Below, one piece after another: positions 8,671 to 17,841 of a DNA stretch of 64,000 bases. Origin of the DNA: Bacillota bacterium (lineage in GTDB: Bacteria > Bacillota > Clostridia > Lachnospirales > Lachnospiraceae); contig JAEWIZ010000028.1 in the NCBI GenBank assembly GCA_023386815.1, positions 37,804-101,803 of the forward strand, in the 5' to 3' direction. Every line of letters starts with the position of its first letter. The first letter of the stretch is position 1. Under the pieces are notes generated by a model that ran no database searches, was not told where the DNA came from, and worked only from the letters and a program-made list of their open reading frames with translations. The translations under genes were made by a program, and so were the position numbers.

Positions 8671-9179
8671 TTGATTTTTCCCTTTGCAAGATCCTTTCGA
8701 TAATGGTATAACACAATACGCTCTAATTTACGCTTAAGAACAATCTGTATCTCCTCTTTTGGATGGATTGGATTCACTAAGTAAGTCATCATACCAATTT
8801 GATTCGCTCCAAAAACATCGGTAAATAGTTGATCACCAACAAACACTGTATTATCAATTCTTGTCCCCATGATTTTAACAGCTTTCAGATAATTCTTCTT
8901 GAAGGGTTTATTGGCCTTATAGATATAATTTGTGCCGATGTTCTTATTAAATCTGCTGACCCGTGCTTCACTATTATTGGAGATCAGACAGGTCTGAAAG
9001 CCGATCTTCTTCAAGCGTTTAAACAGCTCGATTGCTCTCGGTGTAGCATCAGCACCATGCTCAACCAGTGTATTATCAATATCAAATAAAATTCCCCGAT
9101 ATCCTTCCTGGTATAATTTCTCATAGTCAATGGCATAGGATGACTCTGCCAGTCTCTTAGGATAAAACCTACGAAGCAT
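8667..9179 (-). CDS. yqeG: YqeG-family HAD IIIA phosphatase
   Basis: The protein (170 residues) has HAD motif I as DIDNTLVEHG, motif II in CLISNNSEARV and motif III/IV in VFVGDQLFTDVFGANQIG. These place it in the YqeG family, related to the mitochondrial phosphatidylglycerophosphatase GEP4. Its bacterial substrate is not firmly established. It heads the yqeG-aroK-aroQ run, with an overlap to aroK. In Bacillus, yqeG sits next to yqeH and aroE, so association with shikimate genes is familiar. Confidence 0.93.
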   Translation of the reverse strand: MLRRFYPKRLAESSYAIDYEKLYQEGYRGILFDIDNTLVEHGADATPRAIELFKRLKKIGFQTCLISNNSEARVSRFNKNIGTNYIYKANKPFKKNYLKAVKIMGTRIDNTVFVGDQLFTDVFGANQIGMMTYLVNPIHPKEEIQIVLKRKLERIVLYHYRKDLAKGKIK

Positions 9180-9273
9180 GTGTATTCTCCTATTCTTTTA
9201 CTTTACTGATATCATTTCTAAAAAATGATTTTAGTATTCCATTTATTATATTACAAAATTAAAATCCCTGTTC

Positions 9274-9720
9274 CTATCGACTGGAATCATCAGCTAGATC
9301 CGAGGTGCACTGAGGGCATTTTGTTGCACTAACATTGATTGCAGAGAAGCAATAAGGACAAGATTTTGTTGTTGGCTCAGCAACCGGTTCAGGTCTTTTT
9401 AATTTATTGATCCAGCGTACCAATAAAAATACGACAAAGGCCATAATCAGAAAATTTAATACCCCGGAGATGAATAGCCCGTAATTGATTGTAGAAGCGC
9501 CTGCCTCCTGTGCTGCTTTCAGAGTAGCATAATCCTTCCCATCTAAAGAAAAAAACCAATTGGTAAAGTCAATTTGACTGGTGAATATGCTTAAAATAGG
9601 CATTATAATATCGTTGACCAACGAATTTACAATGCTGCTAAAGGCGCCACCAATAATAATACCGACTGCTAAATCAATCATATTTCCCTTCAAGGCAAAT
9701 TTTTTAAATTCTTTTAACAC
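9274..9720 (-). CDS. mscL: Large-conductance mechanosensitive channel MscL with C-terminal zinc-ribbon-like tail
   Basis: A GTG start has an AGGAGG site. Residues 1-105 are canonical MscL: the N-terminal amphipathic helix (MLKEFKKFALKGNMIDLAVGI), the glycine-rich pore helix TM1 and a second helix (LNFLIMAFVVFLLVRWINKL). MscL opens as an emergency valve under membrane tension. After the second helix the usual charged bundle is replaced by a proline-rich linker and a CPYC...CPQC element (about 122-143), which looks like a small zinc ribbon. The gene stands alone, with a possible promoter at 9764-9792. Confidence 0.95.
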   Translation of the reverse strand: MLKEFKKFALKGNMIDLAVGIIIGGAFSSIVNSLVNDIIMPILSIFTSQIDFTNWFFSLDGKDYATLKAAQEAGASTINYGLFISGVLNFLIMAFVVFLLVRWINKLKRPEPVAEPTTKSCPYCFSAINVSATKCPQCTSDLADDSSR

Positions 9721-9763
9721 TTTTTCTTCCTCCTATGTTCTTTAAAGCTAGATGTTCTATACC

Positions 9764-9792
9764 ATTATAATACTAAGAGTTGGGTTCATAAA
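9764..9792 (-). promoter_or_regulatory. Possible sigma-A promoter of mscL
   Basis: A perfect TATAAT -10 (9764-9769, minus strand) lies 17 bases from a weak TTTATG -35. It is about 45 bases before the GTG start. Confidence 0.4.
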
Positions 9793-9885
9793 GTATTTTT
9801 AGCAAATTTATGATTTTATATGATTATAATCCAAATTTCTTACAGATTCAAATTAAAGTATCGTAACCAATTCTATTTATTTCCC

Positions 9886-10437
9886 TTAATCCGGGTCTAT
9901 ATGCTTCTGGTAAACCATACAGTCATATCGTGTGCCATCTCTGCGGGTACCTACATTGTACTCCGTTTTAATGTAAATCATTCCAACCTTCTTCATCACT
10001 TTTCCAGATGCACCGTTAAGCACATCATGCTTCGCCTGAATCATTACATAACCTATGTCGTAATATAAATAATGCATAATCGCCCTTACTGCCTCTGTCA
10101 TAAGACCTCTATTCCAATACTCTCGCCCAAGACAATAACCAATTTCACAACTTGCTGTTCTGTCACTCGATATCTCAACACTGATTGAGCCAATAGGCAT
10201 GTTTTTTCCCTTTAACTCAATCGCCCACTGATAAAAACTCATCTCACCATAACGACTTAACCAATATTTGATTCTGGCTCTTGATGCTTCCTCGTTGGGG
10301 TGGGGTCCCCAGGAAAGGTATTTACAAACCTCCATATCTCCCGCCCAATTCTGATACATTGCTTTTGCATCCTCAATGCGAAATCTACGAAGTACCAGCC
10401 GAATTGTCTCTATGGTATTTGTACCCTTATGCTGCAT
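9886..10437 (-). CDS. GNAT acetyltransferase, RimJ/RimL type
   Basis: The chosen ATG (10437) gives 183 residues starting MQHKG and has an AGGAG site about nine bases upstream. A GTG three codons earlier abuts that site. The fold shows the N-terminal strand TIRLVLRRFRIEDAKAMYQNW, a central IGYCLGREYWNRGLMTEA acetyl-CoA loop and a late ASGKVMKKVGM helix, all typical of RimJ/RimL-like N-acetyltransferases. The acceptor could be a protein N-terminus, an antibiotic or a small amine; nothing nearby decides it. Confidence 0.88.
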   Translation of the reverse strand: MQHKGTNTIETIRLVLRRFRIEDAKAMYQNWAGDMEVCKYLSWGPHPNEEASRARIKYWLSRYGEMSFYQWAIELKGKNMPIGSISVEISSDRTASCEIGYCLGREYWNRGLMTEAVRAIMHYLYYDIGYVMIQAKHDVLNGASGKVMKKVGMIYIKTEYNVGTRRDGTRYDCMVYQKHIDPD

Positions 10438-10608
10438 GCCTATCACTCCTATGCCCGGATTATGTTATATAACATTCTCTTAGAACATATACTGATTGGA
10501 ACTATATTATGACAAATATTAATTATCTCTGTTTCTTAAATGAAAGCTATAAACTAATCACAAAACAAAGGTATAAATCTTCACAGTATCATCGCCATAT
10601 AACAGTAA

Positions 10609-10649
10609 AAGACAGGGAACATTCATTCTTAGAATTTTCCCTGTCTTTG
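10609..10649 (-). terminator. Terminator of pheST
   Basis: An AAAGACAGGGAA/TTCCCTGTCTTT stem (12 bp) lies about 30 bases after the pheT stop. A short U-run is part of the closing arm in both directions. Confidence 0.8.
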
Positions 10650-10676
10650 ATTTAACAACTATAGTAATGATTTGTA

Positions 10677-13061
10677 CTATTTACGAATTACAATTCCCTT
10701 TGTCTCTAATAATACCAATAACTCATCTACCATTGTCTGAATTTCCTGTCCCTCTAAGGTTCGTTCCTTGGAAATGAATTCAAAGCGTACTGTCACGCTC
10801 TTCTTTCCCGGTAACAGCTTTTCATCCTCAAAGATATCCACCAGATGGAAATTCTGAAGGAATTCACATTGATATTCCTTAACATAGCTAACAATATTCT
10901 CATAACGAAGAGACTTATCGGTGAGTAAGCTTAAATCAATGGTTACCCCTGGATATTTACTAATCTCAGAATAACGAAGGGGTTCTTTGGCAGCCTTCTC
11001 CATCAACTCCAGATCAATTTCAGCAAAAGCAACATTCAACTTTTTATCCAGCTTATTTTTAATCTTCGGATTAATTACAGAGAAATATCCGATTTCTTCG
11101 CCGGCAAGGTTAACACTCGCACTATTTACCGGATGAACATAATTGTATTTCGACAAATCTTCCTTAATAGTGAAGGTAGGGCGAAGGTTCTTAATGGACA
11201 GCAGGAGCTGCTCCACAACTTCCTTACACTTAAAGTAAATCTCTTTATCGCTTAACTTCTTGCTTGCTAATACAATACCAAGTCTCTTACGTTCATCAAC
11301 CAAGCCGTCTTCCTTTAATCCATTTGCTACGCGACCGATTTCATACATGCCCATCTCTGGATTGGAATCTACATTCTTTGCAACAAAGCCAAGTAAGCTG
11401 GGAATCATCGTAGAACGAATTGTATCATTTTCTGCTGTAATGGAGTTAATAATACGGATATTAGGCTCTGTTATGATACCAAGCTCTTTGTTCATTTTTG
11501 ACTCATACCAAATATAGCTATGAACCTCATTCATCGCATAGCGCTCGGATAACAGCTCCTTCATACGATACTCGTTGCTTCTTTGCACACTATGGCGAAC
11601 CGGTGTAAGGAAGCTCTTTGTGGAACGGATCTCGAAGTTATCATAACCATAAATACGAGTGATTTCTTCTATGATATCTGCTTTCATAGTAACGTCTTTG
11701 GTTGCTCTCCAGGAAGGTACGATAAGGCCAAACTCATCTTGATTACGAGTTACTCCAAAGCCAAGGGCTGTTAAGGTCTCTTCTATTTGATCAGAGGTAA
11801 TATCAATACCCGTATATTTATCAACATAAGCTTTGTTAAAATCAATCCCTATGATGTCATAATGCTTCACATAGCAATCGGTCAGAGAAGAGGTCACTTC
11901 CACACCCGGATCAATCTCCATAAGCAGCTTTAAGAAACGCTCGATAGCAGGAACCGTCAGCTCAGGATCGATAATTTTCTCATATCTTGCACTGGCATCC
12001 GTACGAAGTCCCAAACGGGTCGCAGACTTACGAACACATACGCCATCAAAGTTTGCAGACTCTAAGAGCACAGAATCTGTAGCATCTGTAATCTCAGACA
12101 GCTCTCCACCCATGATACCGGCAATGGCAACCGGTTCTTTCTCATCACAGATTAAAAGCGTATCTGTGTCTACTTTTCTGTCCACACTATCAAGAGTCTT
12201 AAAGTCAACAACCTCAGGATAGGTCTTTACTCGAATAGCGGATACCTTCTTATGATCAAAGGCATGCATCGGCTGGCCTAATTCCATCATCAGATAATTT
12301 GTTAAATCCGCCAGTAAATTAATTGGTCTCATACCACAGTAGGAAAGACGGATTCTCATGTTAATCGGAGCCTTTTTCTTTTGGATATTCGCTACCGTAA
12401 TGGCACTATAACGGAAGCATCTCTCAATATCCTCTACTTTTACATCAATCTGAGCAAGTTCTCTATAAACACTGGTATTAACTACCTCCAGCGGCTTTAA
12501 TGGTCTCTTTGTTAACACAGCAATTTCTCTTGCAATTCCATAGTGACCCCAAAGATCAGGACGGTTTGTTAATGATTTATTATCCACCTCGAAGATGGTG
12601 TCTTCCAGCTGCATAAAGGTTTTAATATCTGTACCCAGCGGATAAATATCCTCCAGTATCATTAGCCCGGAATGATCCTCACTGATGCCTAACTCCTTCT
12701 CAGAGCAGCACATACCATGGCTGATCTCGCCTGCAATCTTCGCTTCCTTAATCTCAAGGTCACCAACCTGACCACCGAGCTTAGCAAAGGGAACCACCGC
12801 ACCGACAAATACATTGGGTGCTCCACAGACACATCCCACTACTTCTGTTCCGATATCCACCTTAACCAGGTGAAGCTTCTTTGAGTTTGGATGGTCATTG
12901 ATTTCAATAATCTTTCCTACAACAACATCCTTAATATTCTTACCATATTCATGTATATCCTCTACTTCTGCAGTAGATAAGGTGAATCTTCCGATTAACT
13001 CCTTTAGGTTAATTCCGGAGAGATCAGTAAATTCTGAAATCCAATTCATTGAAATAAACAT
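10677..13061 (-). CDS. pheT: Phenylalanyl-tRNA synthetase beta subunit
   Basis: PheT pairs with PheS as an alpha2-beta2 enzyme that charges tRNA-Phe and edits misacylated Tyr. The 794-residue product has an N-terminal tRNA-binding EMAP-like domain (about 40-150, HPNSKKLHLVKVDIG), the B3/B4 editing domain, B5, and the C-terminal ferredoxin-fold anticodon domain (ending RFEFISKERTLEGQEI). The start MFISMNWIS has a GGAGG site five bases upstream; an ATG four codons earlier overlaps that site. It lies 98 bases after pheS and shares its T-box control. Confidence 0.97.
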   Translation of the reverse strand: MFISMNWISEFTDLSGINLKELIGRFTLSTAEVEDIHEYGKNIKDVVVGKIIEINDHPNSKKLHLVKVDIGTEVVGCVCGAPNVFVGAVVPFAKLGGQVGDLEIKEAKIAGEISHGMCCSEKELGISEDHSGLMILEDIYPLGTDIKTFMQLEDTIFEVDNKSLTNRPDLWGHYGIAREIAVLTKRPLKPLEVVNTSVYRELAQIDVKVEDIERCFRYSAITVANIQKKKAPINMRIRLSYCGMRPINLLADLTNYLMMELGQPMHAFDHKKVSAIRVKTYPEVVDFKTLDSVDRKVDTDTLLICDEKEPVAIAGIMGGELSEITDATDSVLLESANFDGVCVRKSATRLGLRTDASARYEKIIDPELTVPAIERFLKLLMEIDPGVEVTSSLTDCYVKHYDIIGIDFNKAYVDKYTGIDITSDQIEETLTALGFGVTRNQDEFGLIVPSWRATKDVTMKADIIEEITRIYGYDNFEIRSTKSFLTPVRHSVQRSNEYRMKELLSERYAMNEVHSYIWYESKMNKELGIITEPNIRIINSITAENDTIRSTMIPSLLGFVAKNVDSNPEMGMYEIGRVANGLKEDGLVDERKRLGIVLASKKLSDKEIYFKCKEVVEQLLLSIKNLRPTFTIKEDLSKYNYVHPVNSASVNLAGEEIGYFSVINPKIKNKLDKKLNVAFAEIDLELMEKAAKEPLRYSEISKYPGVTIDLSLLTDKSLRYENIVSYVKEYQCEFLQNFHLVDIFEDEKLLPGKKSVTVRFEFISKERTLEGQEIQTMVDELLVLLETKGIVIRK

Positions 13062-13159
13062 AGTTTCCTCCATTCTGCCGCTGATACGGCATTTCCTATC
13101 TGATATCTTTTAAGCGGATATTCTGGCATCCGCCTTACGCTGCTTGCTCATCGATAAGT

Positions 13160-14200
13160 TTAAATCGTAAACTGTCTTAACTGCTTTAAGTTACCACTAT
13201 TGAACAGACGAATGTCCTTGATGTTATACTTCATCATTGCAAGTCTGGTAAGTCCCAAACCAAAAGCAAAGCCAGTGTATTTATCCGGATCAATTCCGCC
13301 AAGTCGTAGTACGTTTGGATGAATCATTCCGCAAGGCAGTAATTCCAGCCAGCCGGAATGTTTACAGGTAGGACACCCGCTTCCTCCGCAGATAGCACAG
13401 TTAATGTCGAGCTCAAAGCCTGGCTCCACGAAGGGGAAGAAACCTGGTCGCAGGCGTACTTTTACATCTCGTTCGAATACTTCGGAAAGTAGTACCTTCA
13501 TGAAATAGATCAAATTGGAAATGGAGATATCATCACCAATCATCATACCCTCTAACTGGAAGAAGGTGTTCTCATGACTGGCATCAATGTTTTCATTACG
13601 GAAGCATCTGCCTGGGAATAATACCTTTAAAGGCTCACCTGGCTTTGGAGCACCATATTTTCTCATAATTGTATTCTGTGCAGCGGAGGTATGGGTCTTT
13701 AATAGCTGACCGTTCTCCAGATAATAAGTATCTGTCATATCTCTTGCAGGATGGTTCTTTGGTATATTAACACCCTCAAAGTTATTAAATTCTGTCTGAA
13801 TTTCAAGACCATCTTCGATTATAAAGCCCATTGTTTTGAATATATCTTCAATCTGGCTCTGTACTATAGTGATCGGATGCAGGGTTCCAATCGTCACATC
13901 AGAGGGAATGGAGAAGTCATAACGCTCGGTATTTTCGATCTCCTTCAGATATTCCTTCTCCTCAATGGTTTTCTGGAATTCAACAATCGCTTTTTCAATC
14001 TCTACCTTTAACAGATTTACCTGCTGCCCTGCAACCTTCTTTGCCTCTGCGTCCAGGTTACGAAGATCCTTCAAGGCTTCTGTCACAAGACCCTTCTTTC
14101 CAAGAAAGGCTACTCTGATTCGCTCAATTTCATCTTTCATGCTAACGCCACTTAGTTCATCTTTAAACTGTGCTTTAATTTTCTCCAAATTCTCTAACAT
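13160..14200 (-). CDS. pheS: Phenylalanyl-tRNA synthetase alpha subunit
   Basis: PheS carries the class II active site. Residues 1-90 form the coiled-coil arm. Motif 2 appears in FPGRCFRNENIDASHENTFFQ, the phenylalanine pocket in PGFFPFVEPGFELD, and motif 3 in GFAFGLGLTRLAMMKY near the end. A cysteine-rich insert (CAICGGSGCPTCKHSG) lies before the final motif and could bind zinc. This is often seen in Firmicutes PheS. The start has an AGGAGG site seven bases upstream. Transcription begins about 340 bases upstream and passes a Phe T-box. Confidence 0.98.
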   Translation of the reverse strand: MLENLEKIKAQFKDELSGVSMKDEIERIRVAFLGKKGLVTEALKDLRNLDAEAKKVAGQQVNLLKVEIEKAIVEFQKTIEEKEYLKEIENTERYDFSIPSDVTIGTLHPITIVQSQIEDIFKTMGFIIEDGLEIQTEFNNFEGVNIPKNHPARDMTDTYYLENGQLLKTHTSAAQNTIMRKYGAPKPGEPLKVLFPGRCFRNENIDASHENTFFQLEGMMIGDDISISNLIYFMKVLLSEVFERDVKVRLRPGFFPFVEPGFELDINCAICGGSGCPTCKHSGWLELLPCGMIHPNVLRLGGIDPDKYTGFAFGLGLTRLAMMKYNIKDIRLFNSGNLKQLRQFTI

Positions 14201-14249
14201 TTCATTACCTCCTGAACTTTATATTAATTTGCATCAATTTTGGGAATAA

Positions 14250-14541
14250 AAAAAGCCTCCATCCGCAAGGGACGAAAGCATCGTGGTACCACCCAAATTT
14301 AAGCTTTCATGCTAGAAAGCTTCTCAACAGCTTTAACGGAACTTAACCGGCCTGTCATTTATCCATTCAAAACATAACTTCTATACGAATCTGATATATG
14401 GGGAATCTGATATTCTACAGGCAACTCCGGTGCCGAACTTCGCGATATATCCGAACCCTGAACCTGCTCTCAGCCGGTGGCAGACTCTCTCTGGCGGGAA
14501 AATATATGCTACTACATTCACCTTCAATGTTTTTATCATTT
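14250..14541 (-). promoter_or_regulatory. T-box leader (tRNA-Phe sensing) of pheST
   Basis: On the minus strand the leader contains the T-box core GGGTGGTACCACG (about 14281-14293), whose central bases pair with the uncharged tRNA end. It is followed by a terminator hairpin (about 14253-14280) ending in seven U residues. Upstream are Stem I features, including an AGAGAG stretch and a GGCTGAGAG loop. UUC triplets occur in the expected 3' side of Stem I, but I cannot decide which is the specifier. Uncharged tRNA-Phe should stabilise the antiterminator and raise pheST expression. Confidence 0.93.
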
Positions 14542-14547
14542 TCTCAT

Positions 14548-14576
14548 ATCATAATCGACTCTTTTCAGATTGTCAA
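14548..14576 (-). promoter_or_regulatory. Sigma-A promoter of the pheST T-box operon
   Basis: A perfect TTGACA -35 (14571-14576) and TATGAT -10 (14548-14553) are separated by exactly 17 bases. Predicted transcription start is near 14541, just before the T-box Stem I. Confidence 0.85.
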
Positions 14577-14672
14577 GAGTATGATATGATTTTTTAAGAC
14601 ACAAACGACAACATCTTTTTACATCTTTATTATGATAAGTTTCATAATCCACAAGATGAGTTAGGAGTAACA

Positions 14673-15461
14673 ATGAAAACTAATATCATTTTCTTTGACA
14701 TTGACGGCACAATTCTCAGCCATCGAAACCACACCATTTCCGACAGTACAATCGCTGCTATTCGCAAAGCGCAAGAAAATGGACATCTAGCCTTTGTAAA
14801 TACAGGCAGATCATACGCTGAAATCAACAAAGAAATTAAAGAGCTTGGCTTTGATGGTTTTGTATGCGGCTGTGGCACCTATATTCGACATGGCAATGAT
14901 GACCTGTTGCATACCCCTATTCCAACCGAAGTCTGTCATAAGCTTGTTGCTGATCTCAGGCAATATCCGGTGGACGCGGTACTCGAGGGTACTCATACCA
15001 TTTATTTTAATGAAGATCCTCCATTTTCTGTATTGCAAGAGCAAAAGGAATTTTTTAGACATCAACTCAAATTCAATATAAAAAGCTGGGATGATCCTCA
15101 GCTTTCCTTTGATAAATTCAGTGTTTGGTATGAGAATTTGGATTCCATCCGTGGCTTTATTGATAAATACAGCGATATGTTCGATTTTATGTATCACGGC
15201 GGAAACTTTATTGAAATCATTCCTAAAGGCTATTCCAAGGCTACCGGAATCGAATTCCTCATATCCCATCTAAACATTCCCCATGAAAATACTTATGCTT
15301 TAGGTGATAGTATCAACGATCTCTCCATGCTGAATTACGTAAAAAACAGCATTGGCATGGGTAATTCTCATGAAGATATCATGGAAATTGTATCCTTTCT
15401 CACAAAGGATGTTGATGAAGAGGGCGTTGCTCATGCCTTAAAATATTTTAAAATTATCTAG
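14673..15461 (+). CDS. Cof-type HAD-IIB phosphatase
   Basis: The 262-residue protein has motif I FFDIDGTILSH near the N-terminus, motif II at AFVNTGRSYAEI, a large type IIB cap (about 85-185), motif III lysine in PKGYSKATGIEFL and motif IV GDSINDLSML. This layout matches Cof/YbiV-like sugar-phosphate or pyridoxal-phosphate phosphatases. The true substrate cannot be told from sequence. The gene is divergent from pheST, with an AGGAG site five bases before its ATG. It stands alone. Confidence 0.92.
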   Translation: MKTNIIFFDIDGTILSHRNHTISDSTIAAIRKAQENGHLAFVNTGRSYAEINKEIKELGFDGFVCGCGTYIRHGNDDLLHTPIPTEVCHKLVADLRQYPVDAVLEGTHTIYFNEDPPFSVLQEQKEFFRHQLKFNIKSWDDPQLSFDKFSVWYENLDSIRGFIDKYSDMFDFMYHGGNFIEIIPKGYSKATGIEFLISHLNIPHENTYALGDSINDLSMLNYVKNSIGMGNSHEDIMEIVSFLTKDVDEEGVAHALKYFKII

Positions 15462-15497
15462 GAGTAAATACTCCCTTGCTGTTTCTTGTTTAACTTC

Positions 15498-15526
15498 TTG
15501 CATTACGATAAATAGTATGCTAAAAT
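15498..15526 (+). promoter_or_regulatory. Promoter of the FAD-dehydrogenase gene
   Basis: TTGCAT (15498-15503) and TAAAAT (15521-15526) are 17 bases apart. Predicted start near 15533 gives a roughly 100-base leader that begins with a GC-rich hairpin. Confidence 0.6.
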
Positions 15527-15535
15527 TAGCGAGTC

Positions 15536-15635
15536 TAGGGTGTGGCGAATGTACACGCCCTTGGCAATGGATCAGAATTTGATTCGATTGCCCCTTATAC
15601 TAAGGTTTATACCCCCCATAAAGGAGTGTTGTTTA
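15536..15635 (+). promoter_or_regulatory. Structured 5' leader with three consecutive hairpins
   Basis: Three stems fit in 100 bases before the ATG. They are GGGTGT/ACACGCCC (about 15537-15563), GGCAAT...ATTGCC with an inner ATCA/TGAT (about 15563-15595), and CCTTA/TAAGG (about 15594-15606). An AAGGAG ribosome site follows. No known riboswitch class was recognised. Confidence 0.45.
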
Positions 15636-17036
15636 ATGCAGAATTACGATGTAGTTATTGTTGGTGCCGGCCCTTCCGGTATTTTTTGTGCATATGAGCT
15701 CATCAAGGAAAATAAGGATTTAAAAATTCTGATGATCGAGAAAGGCAGATCAATTGAAAAAAGATTATGTCCAAAGAGAACAACCAAGCAGTGTATTGGT
15801 TGCAAGCCTTGTTCCATCACCACCGGCTTTGCAGGCGCTGGAGCCTTTTCCGACGGAAAGCTCTCTCTTTCTCCCGATGTCGGAGGTGTTCTTCCTGATA
15901 TCTTAGGCTATGACAAAGCAATGGAATTGATTAAGGAGTCCGATGATATTTATTTAAAATTCGGAGCTGATACCAGTGTTTATGGTGTTGATAAGGAAGC
16001 TGAGATTCGTGAAATCAGACGTCGCGCTATCAATGCTAATTTGAAATTGATTGAATGTCCAATCCGTCATCTTGGTACGGAGGAAGGCTATAAAATATAT
16101 ACCCGTCTACAAGAGCATTTACTGGCTTCCGGTGTTGAAATCTTATTCAACACAATGGTAAAAGATATTATTATCGAAGATCAGCAGGCGAAGGGCGTTA
16201 TTACCACCAAAGGCGATACCTTCTATGCAAACGAGATCGTATCCGCCATCGGTCGTGAGGGCTCTGACTGGTTCAAAGACATCTGTCAGGAGCATGGGAT
16301 CGAAACAAAGGTAGGTACCGTTGATATCGGTGTTCGTGTTGAAGTACGTGATGAAGTAATGGAATTCTTAAACAAGAATCTCTATGAAGCAAAACTCGTT
16401 TACTACACACCAACCTTTGATGATAAGGTTCGTACCTTCTGTACGAATCCATCCGGCGAGGTTGCTACTGAGTATTATGATAATAACCTTGCCGTTGTAA
16501 ATGGACATGCTTATAAGTCCAAGGAATTTAAGACGAATAATACCAACTTTGCTATTTTGGTTTCTAAGAACTTTACAAAACCCTTCAAAACACCAATTGA
16601 ATATGGTAAGCACATATCTCAGTTAAGCAATATGCTCTGCGGTGGCAGAATCCTCGTTCAGACCTTTGGTGATTTCCAAAGAGGAAGAAGAACCACAGAG
16701 GAACGTTTATGCAGAAACAACCTGATTCCTACCTTGAAGGATGCTGTACCTGGGGATTTATCTCTGGTATTCCCTCACAGAATTATGGTAGATATCAAGG
16801 AGATGATTTTAGCCCTGGATAAAGTAACACCTGGTATTGCAAGTGATGAAACCCTGTTGTACGGTGTTGAAGTTAAATTCTACTCGAATAAAGTTGTAGT
16901 AAATACTGACTTCGAAACCAGCGTAAGCGGTCTTCGCGCTATCGGTGACGGTGCCGCAGTGACCAGAGGTCTTCAGCAGGCATCTGCTAACGGTATTAGT
17001 GTGGCAAGAAGTATTCTGGCGAAGATGGGTAAATAA
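15636..17036 (+). CDS. FAD-dependent dehydrogenase, COG2509 type
   Basis: The start ATG at 15636 follows an AAGGAG site; the frame is open further upstream, but that part lacks a ribosome site and lies in the structured leader. The 466-residue product opens with a Rossmann dinucleotide motif (VVIVGAGPSGIFCAYEL) and a second acidic strand end (MIEKGR). Next come two cysteine pairs (KRLCPKRTTKQCIGCKPC) and GFAGAGAFSDGKLSL, which mark the uncharacterised COG2509 dehydrogenases. The C-terminus ends in GDGAAVTRGLQQASANG, the second FAD contact. The cysteine set could bind a metal or act in redox. Substrate is unknown. Confidence 0.9.
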   Translation: MQNYDVVIVGAGPSGIFCAYELIKENKDLKILMIEKGRSIEKRLCPKRTTKQCIGCKPCSITTGFAGAGAFSDGKLSLSPDVGGVLPDILGYDKAMELIKESDDIYLKFGADTSVYGVDKEAEIREIRRRAINANLKLIECPIRHLGTEEGYKIYTRLQEHLLASGVEILFNTMVKDIIIEDQQAKGVITTKGDTFYANEIVSAIGREGSDWFKDICQEHGIETKVGTVDIGVRVEVRDEVMEFLNKNLYEAKLVYYTPTFDDKVRTFCTNPSGEVATEYYDNNLAVVNGHAYKSKEFKTNNTNFAILVSKNFTKPFKTPIEYGKHISQLSNMLCGGRILVQTFGDFQRGRRTTEERLCRNNLIPTLKDAVPGDLSLVFPHRIMVDIKEMILALDKVTPGIASDETLLYGVEVKFYSNKVVVNTDFETSVSGLRAIGDGAAVTRGLQQASANGISVARSILAKMGK

Positions 17037-17095
17037 TAAAATATTCGTCAGATGAAAACTCTCCATTCTAGAGTAAAATAAATAACAATAGACTA

Positions 17096-17131
17096 AGACA
17101 GCCCGACGATGAATCGTCAGGGCTGTCTTTA
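17096..17131 (+). terminator. Rho-independent terminator after the flavoprotein gene
   Basis: A 14-base-pair class stem (AGACAGCCC...GGGCTGTCT) with an inner GACGAT/ATCGTC is followed by U-rich sequence. It may also serve the convergent kinase-like gene. Confidence 0.85.
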
Positions 17132-17234
17132 TGAATCACACAATTGATTAATCTTACCTTTTAATATTACATTTTCAAACTACTTTTAATATTATCTTTA
17201 AATACTACCTTTTTAATTACAACTTTTAATGCTT

Positions 17235-17687
17235 TTAATATAACTTCTTTGTTTCTTTCGTAAAACCGTAATCAATAATAACCGGCTTCCCCTTCACAAG
17301 TCCCCAGTTCATTCTGCGATACAAATCACTCATCAACAGGTCATGCTTTAAGCATATTTTTTGAAAGGGTTCTAATCTACTTAACTCACGATTATTTCTT
17401 ACTTTATAATATCTCCAAACCTCTGAGATAGATCTCACTCGATCGGCTTTTTCCATGATTACAAAATGATAGTCCTCAGAAGCATCAATTATTTTAGCGA
17501 ACATGCTGGAATGATCATTCTTTGCAATTACACACTCTGCCTTATTTTGAGCAATTCCTCTTCTATTTTTGGCAGCTTTAATTACATATCCATTCTTCAA
17601 ATCAAAAACCACTCGGCCTGAGCCCATACCGATGCGAGGATAATTACCTTTATTAATATTTTCTCTAATATCATTAAAACTAGCCAA
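17235..17687 (-). CDS. Small kinase-like protein, unknown function
   Basis: No family is recognised with certainty. From a TTG at 17687, which has GGAGAAGG just upstream, it is 150 residues. A TTG at 17702 would start inside that site. The chain has features of a stripped-down protein-kinase-like fold: a glycine loop (GMGSGRVVFDL), a strand with lysine (YVIKAAKN), a helix glutamate (NKAECVIA), a hinge-like FVIMEKA and a late PVIIDYGFT that resembles the DFG metal loop. The HRD catalytic loop is not visible; RRMNWGLVKGKP occupies that place. It stands alone and converges on the flavoprotein gene. Confidence 0.6.
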   Translation of the reverse strand: MASFNDIRENINKGNYPRIGMGSGRVVFDLKNGYVIKAAKNRRGIAQNKAECVIAKNDHSSMFAKIIDASEDYHFVIMEKADRVRSISEVWRYYKVRNNRELSRLEPFQKICLKHDLLMSDLYRRMNWGLVKGKPVIIDYGFTKETKKLY

Positions 17688-17841
17688 GGCAACCTTCTCC
17701 AAAATAAGATATACTATAATATATTACCTTATCACAAATCTTGTTCCGAAATTTAGAATGCAAAGCGAAAATGCGACATCTTTTTTTCAAAACCTGAATC
17801 ATCTTATCTTATTGGAGAAGTATTATAATTTGGCCTGAGAG

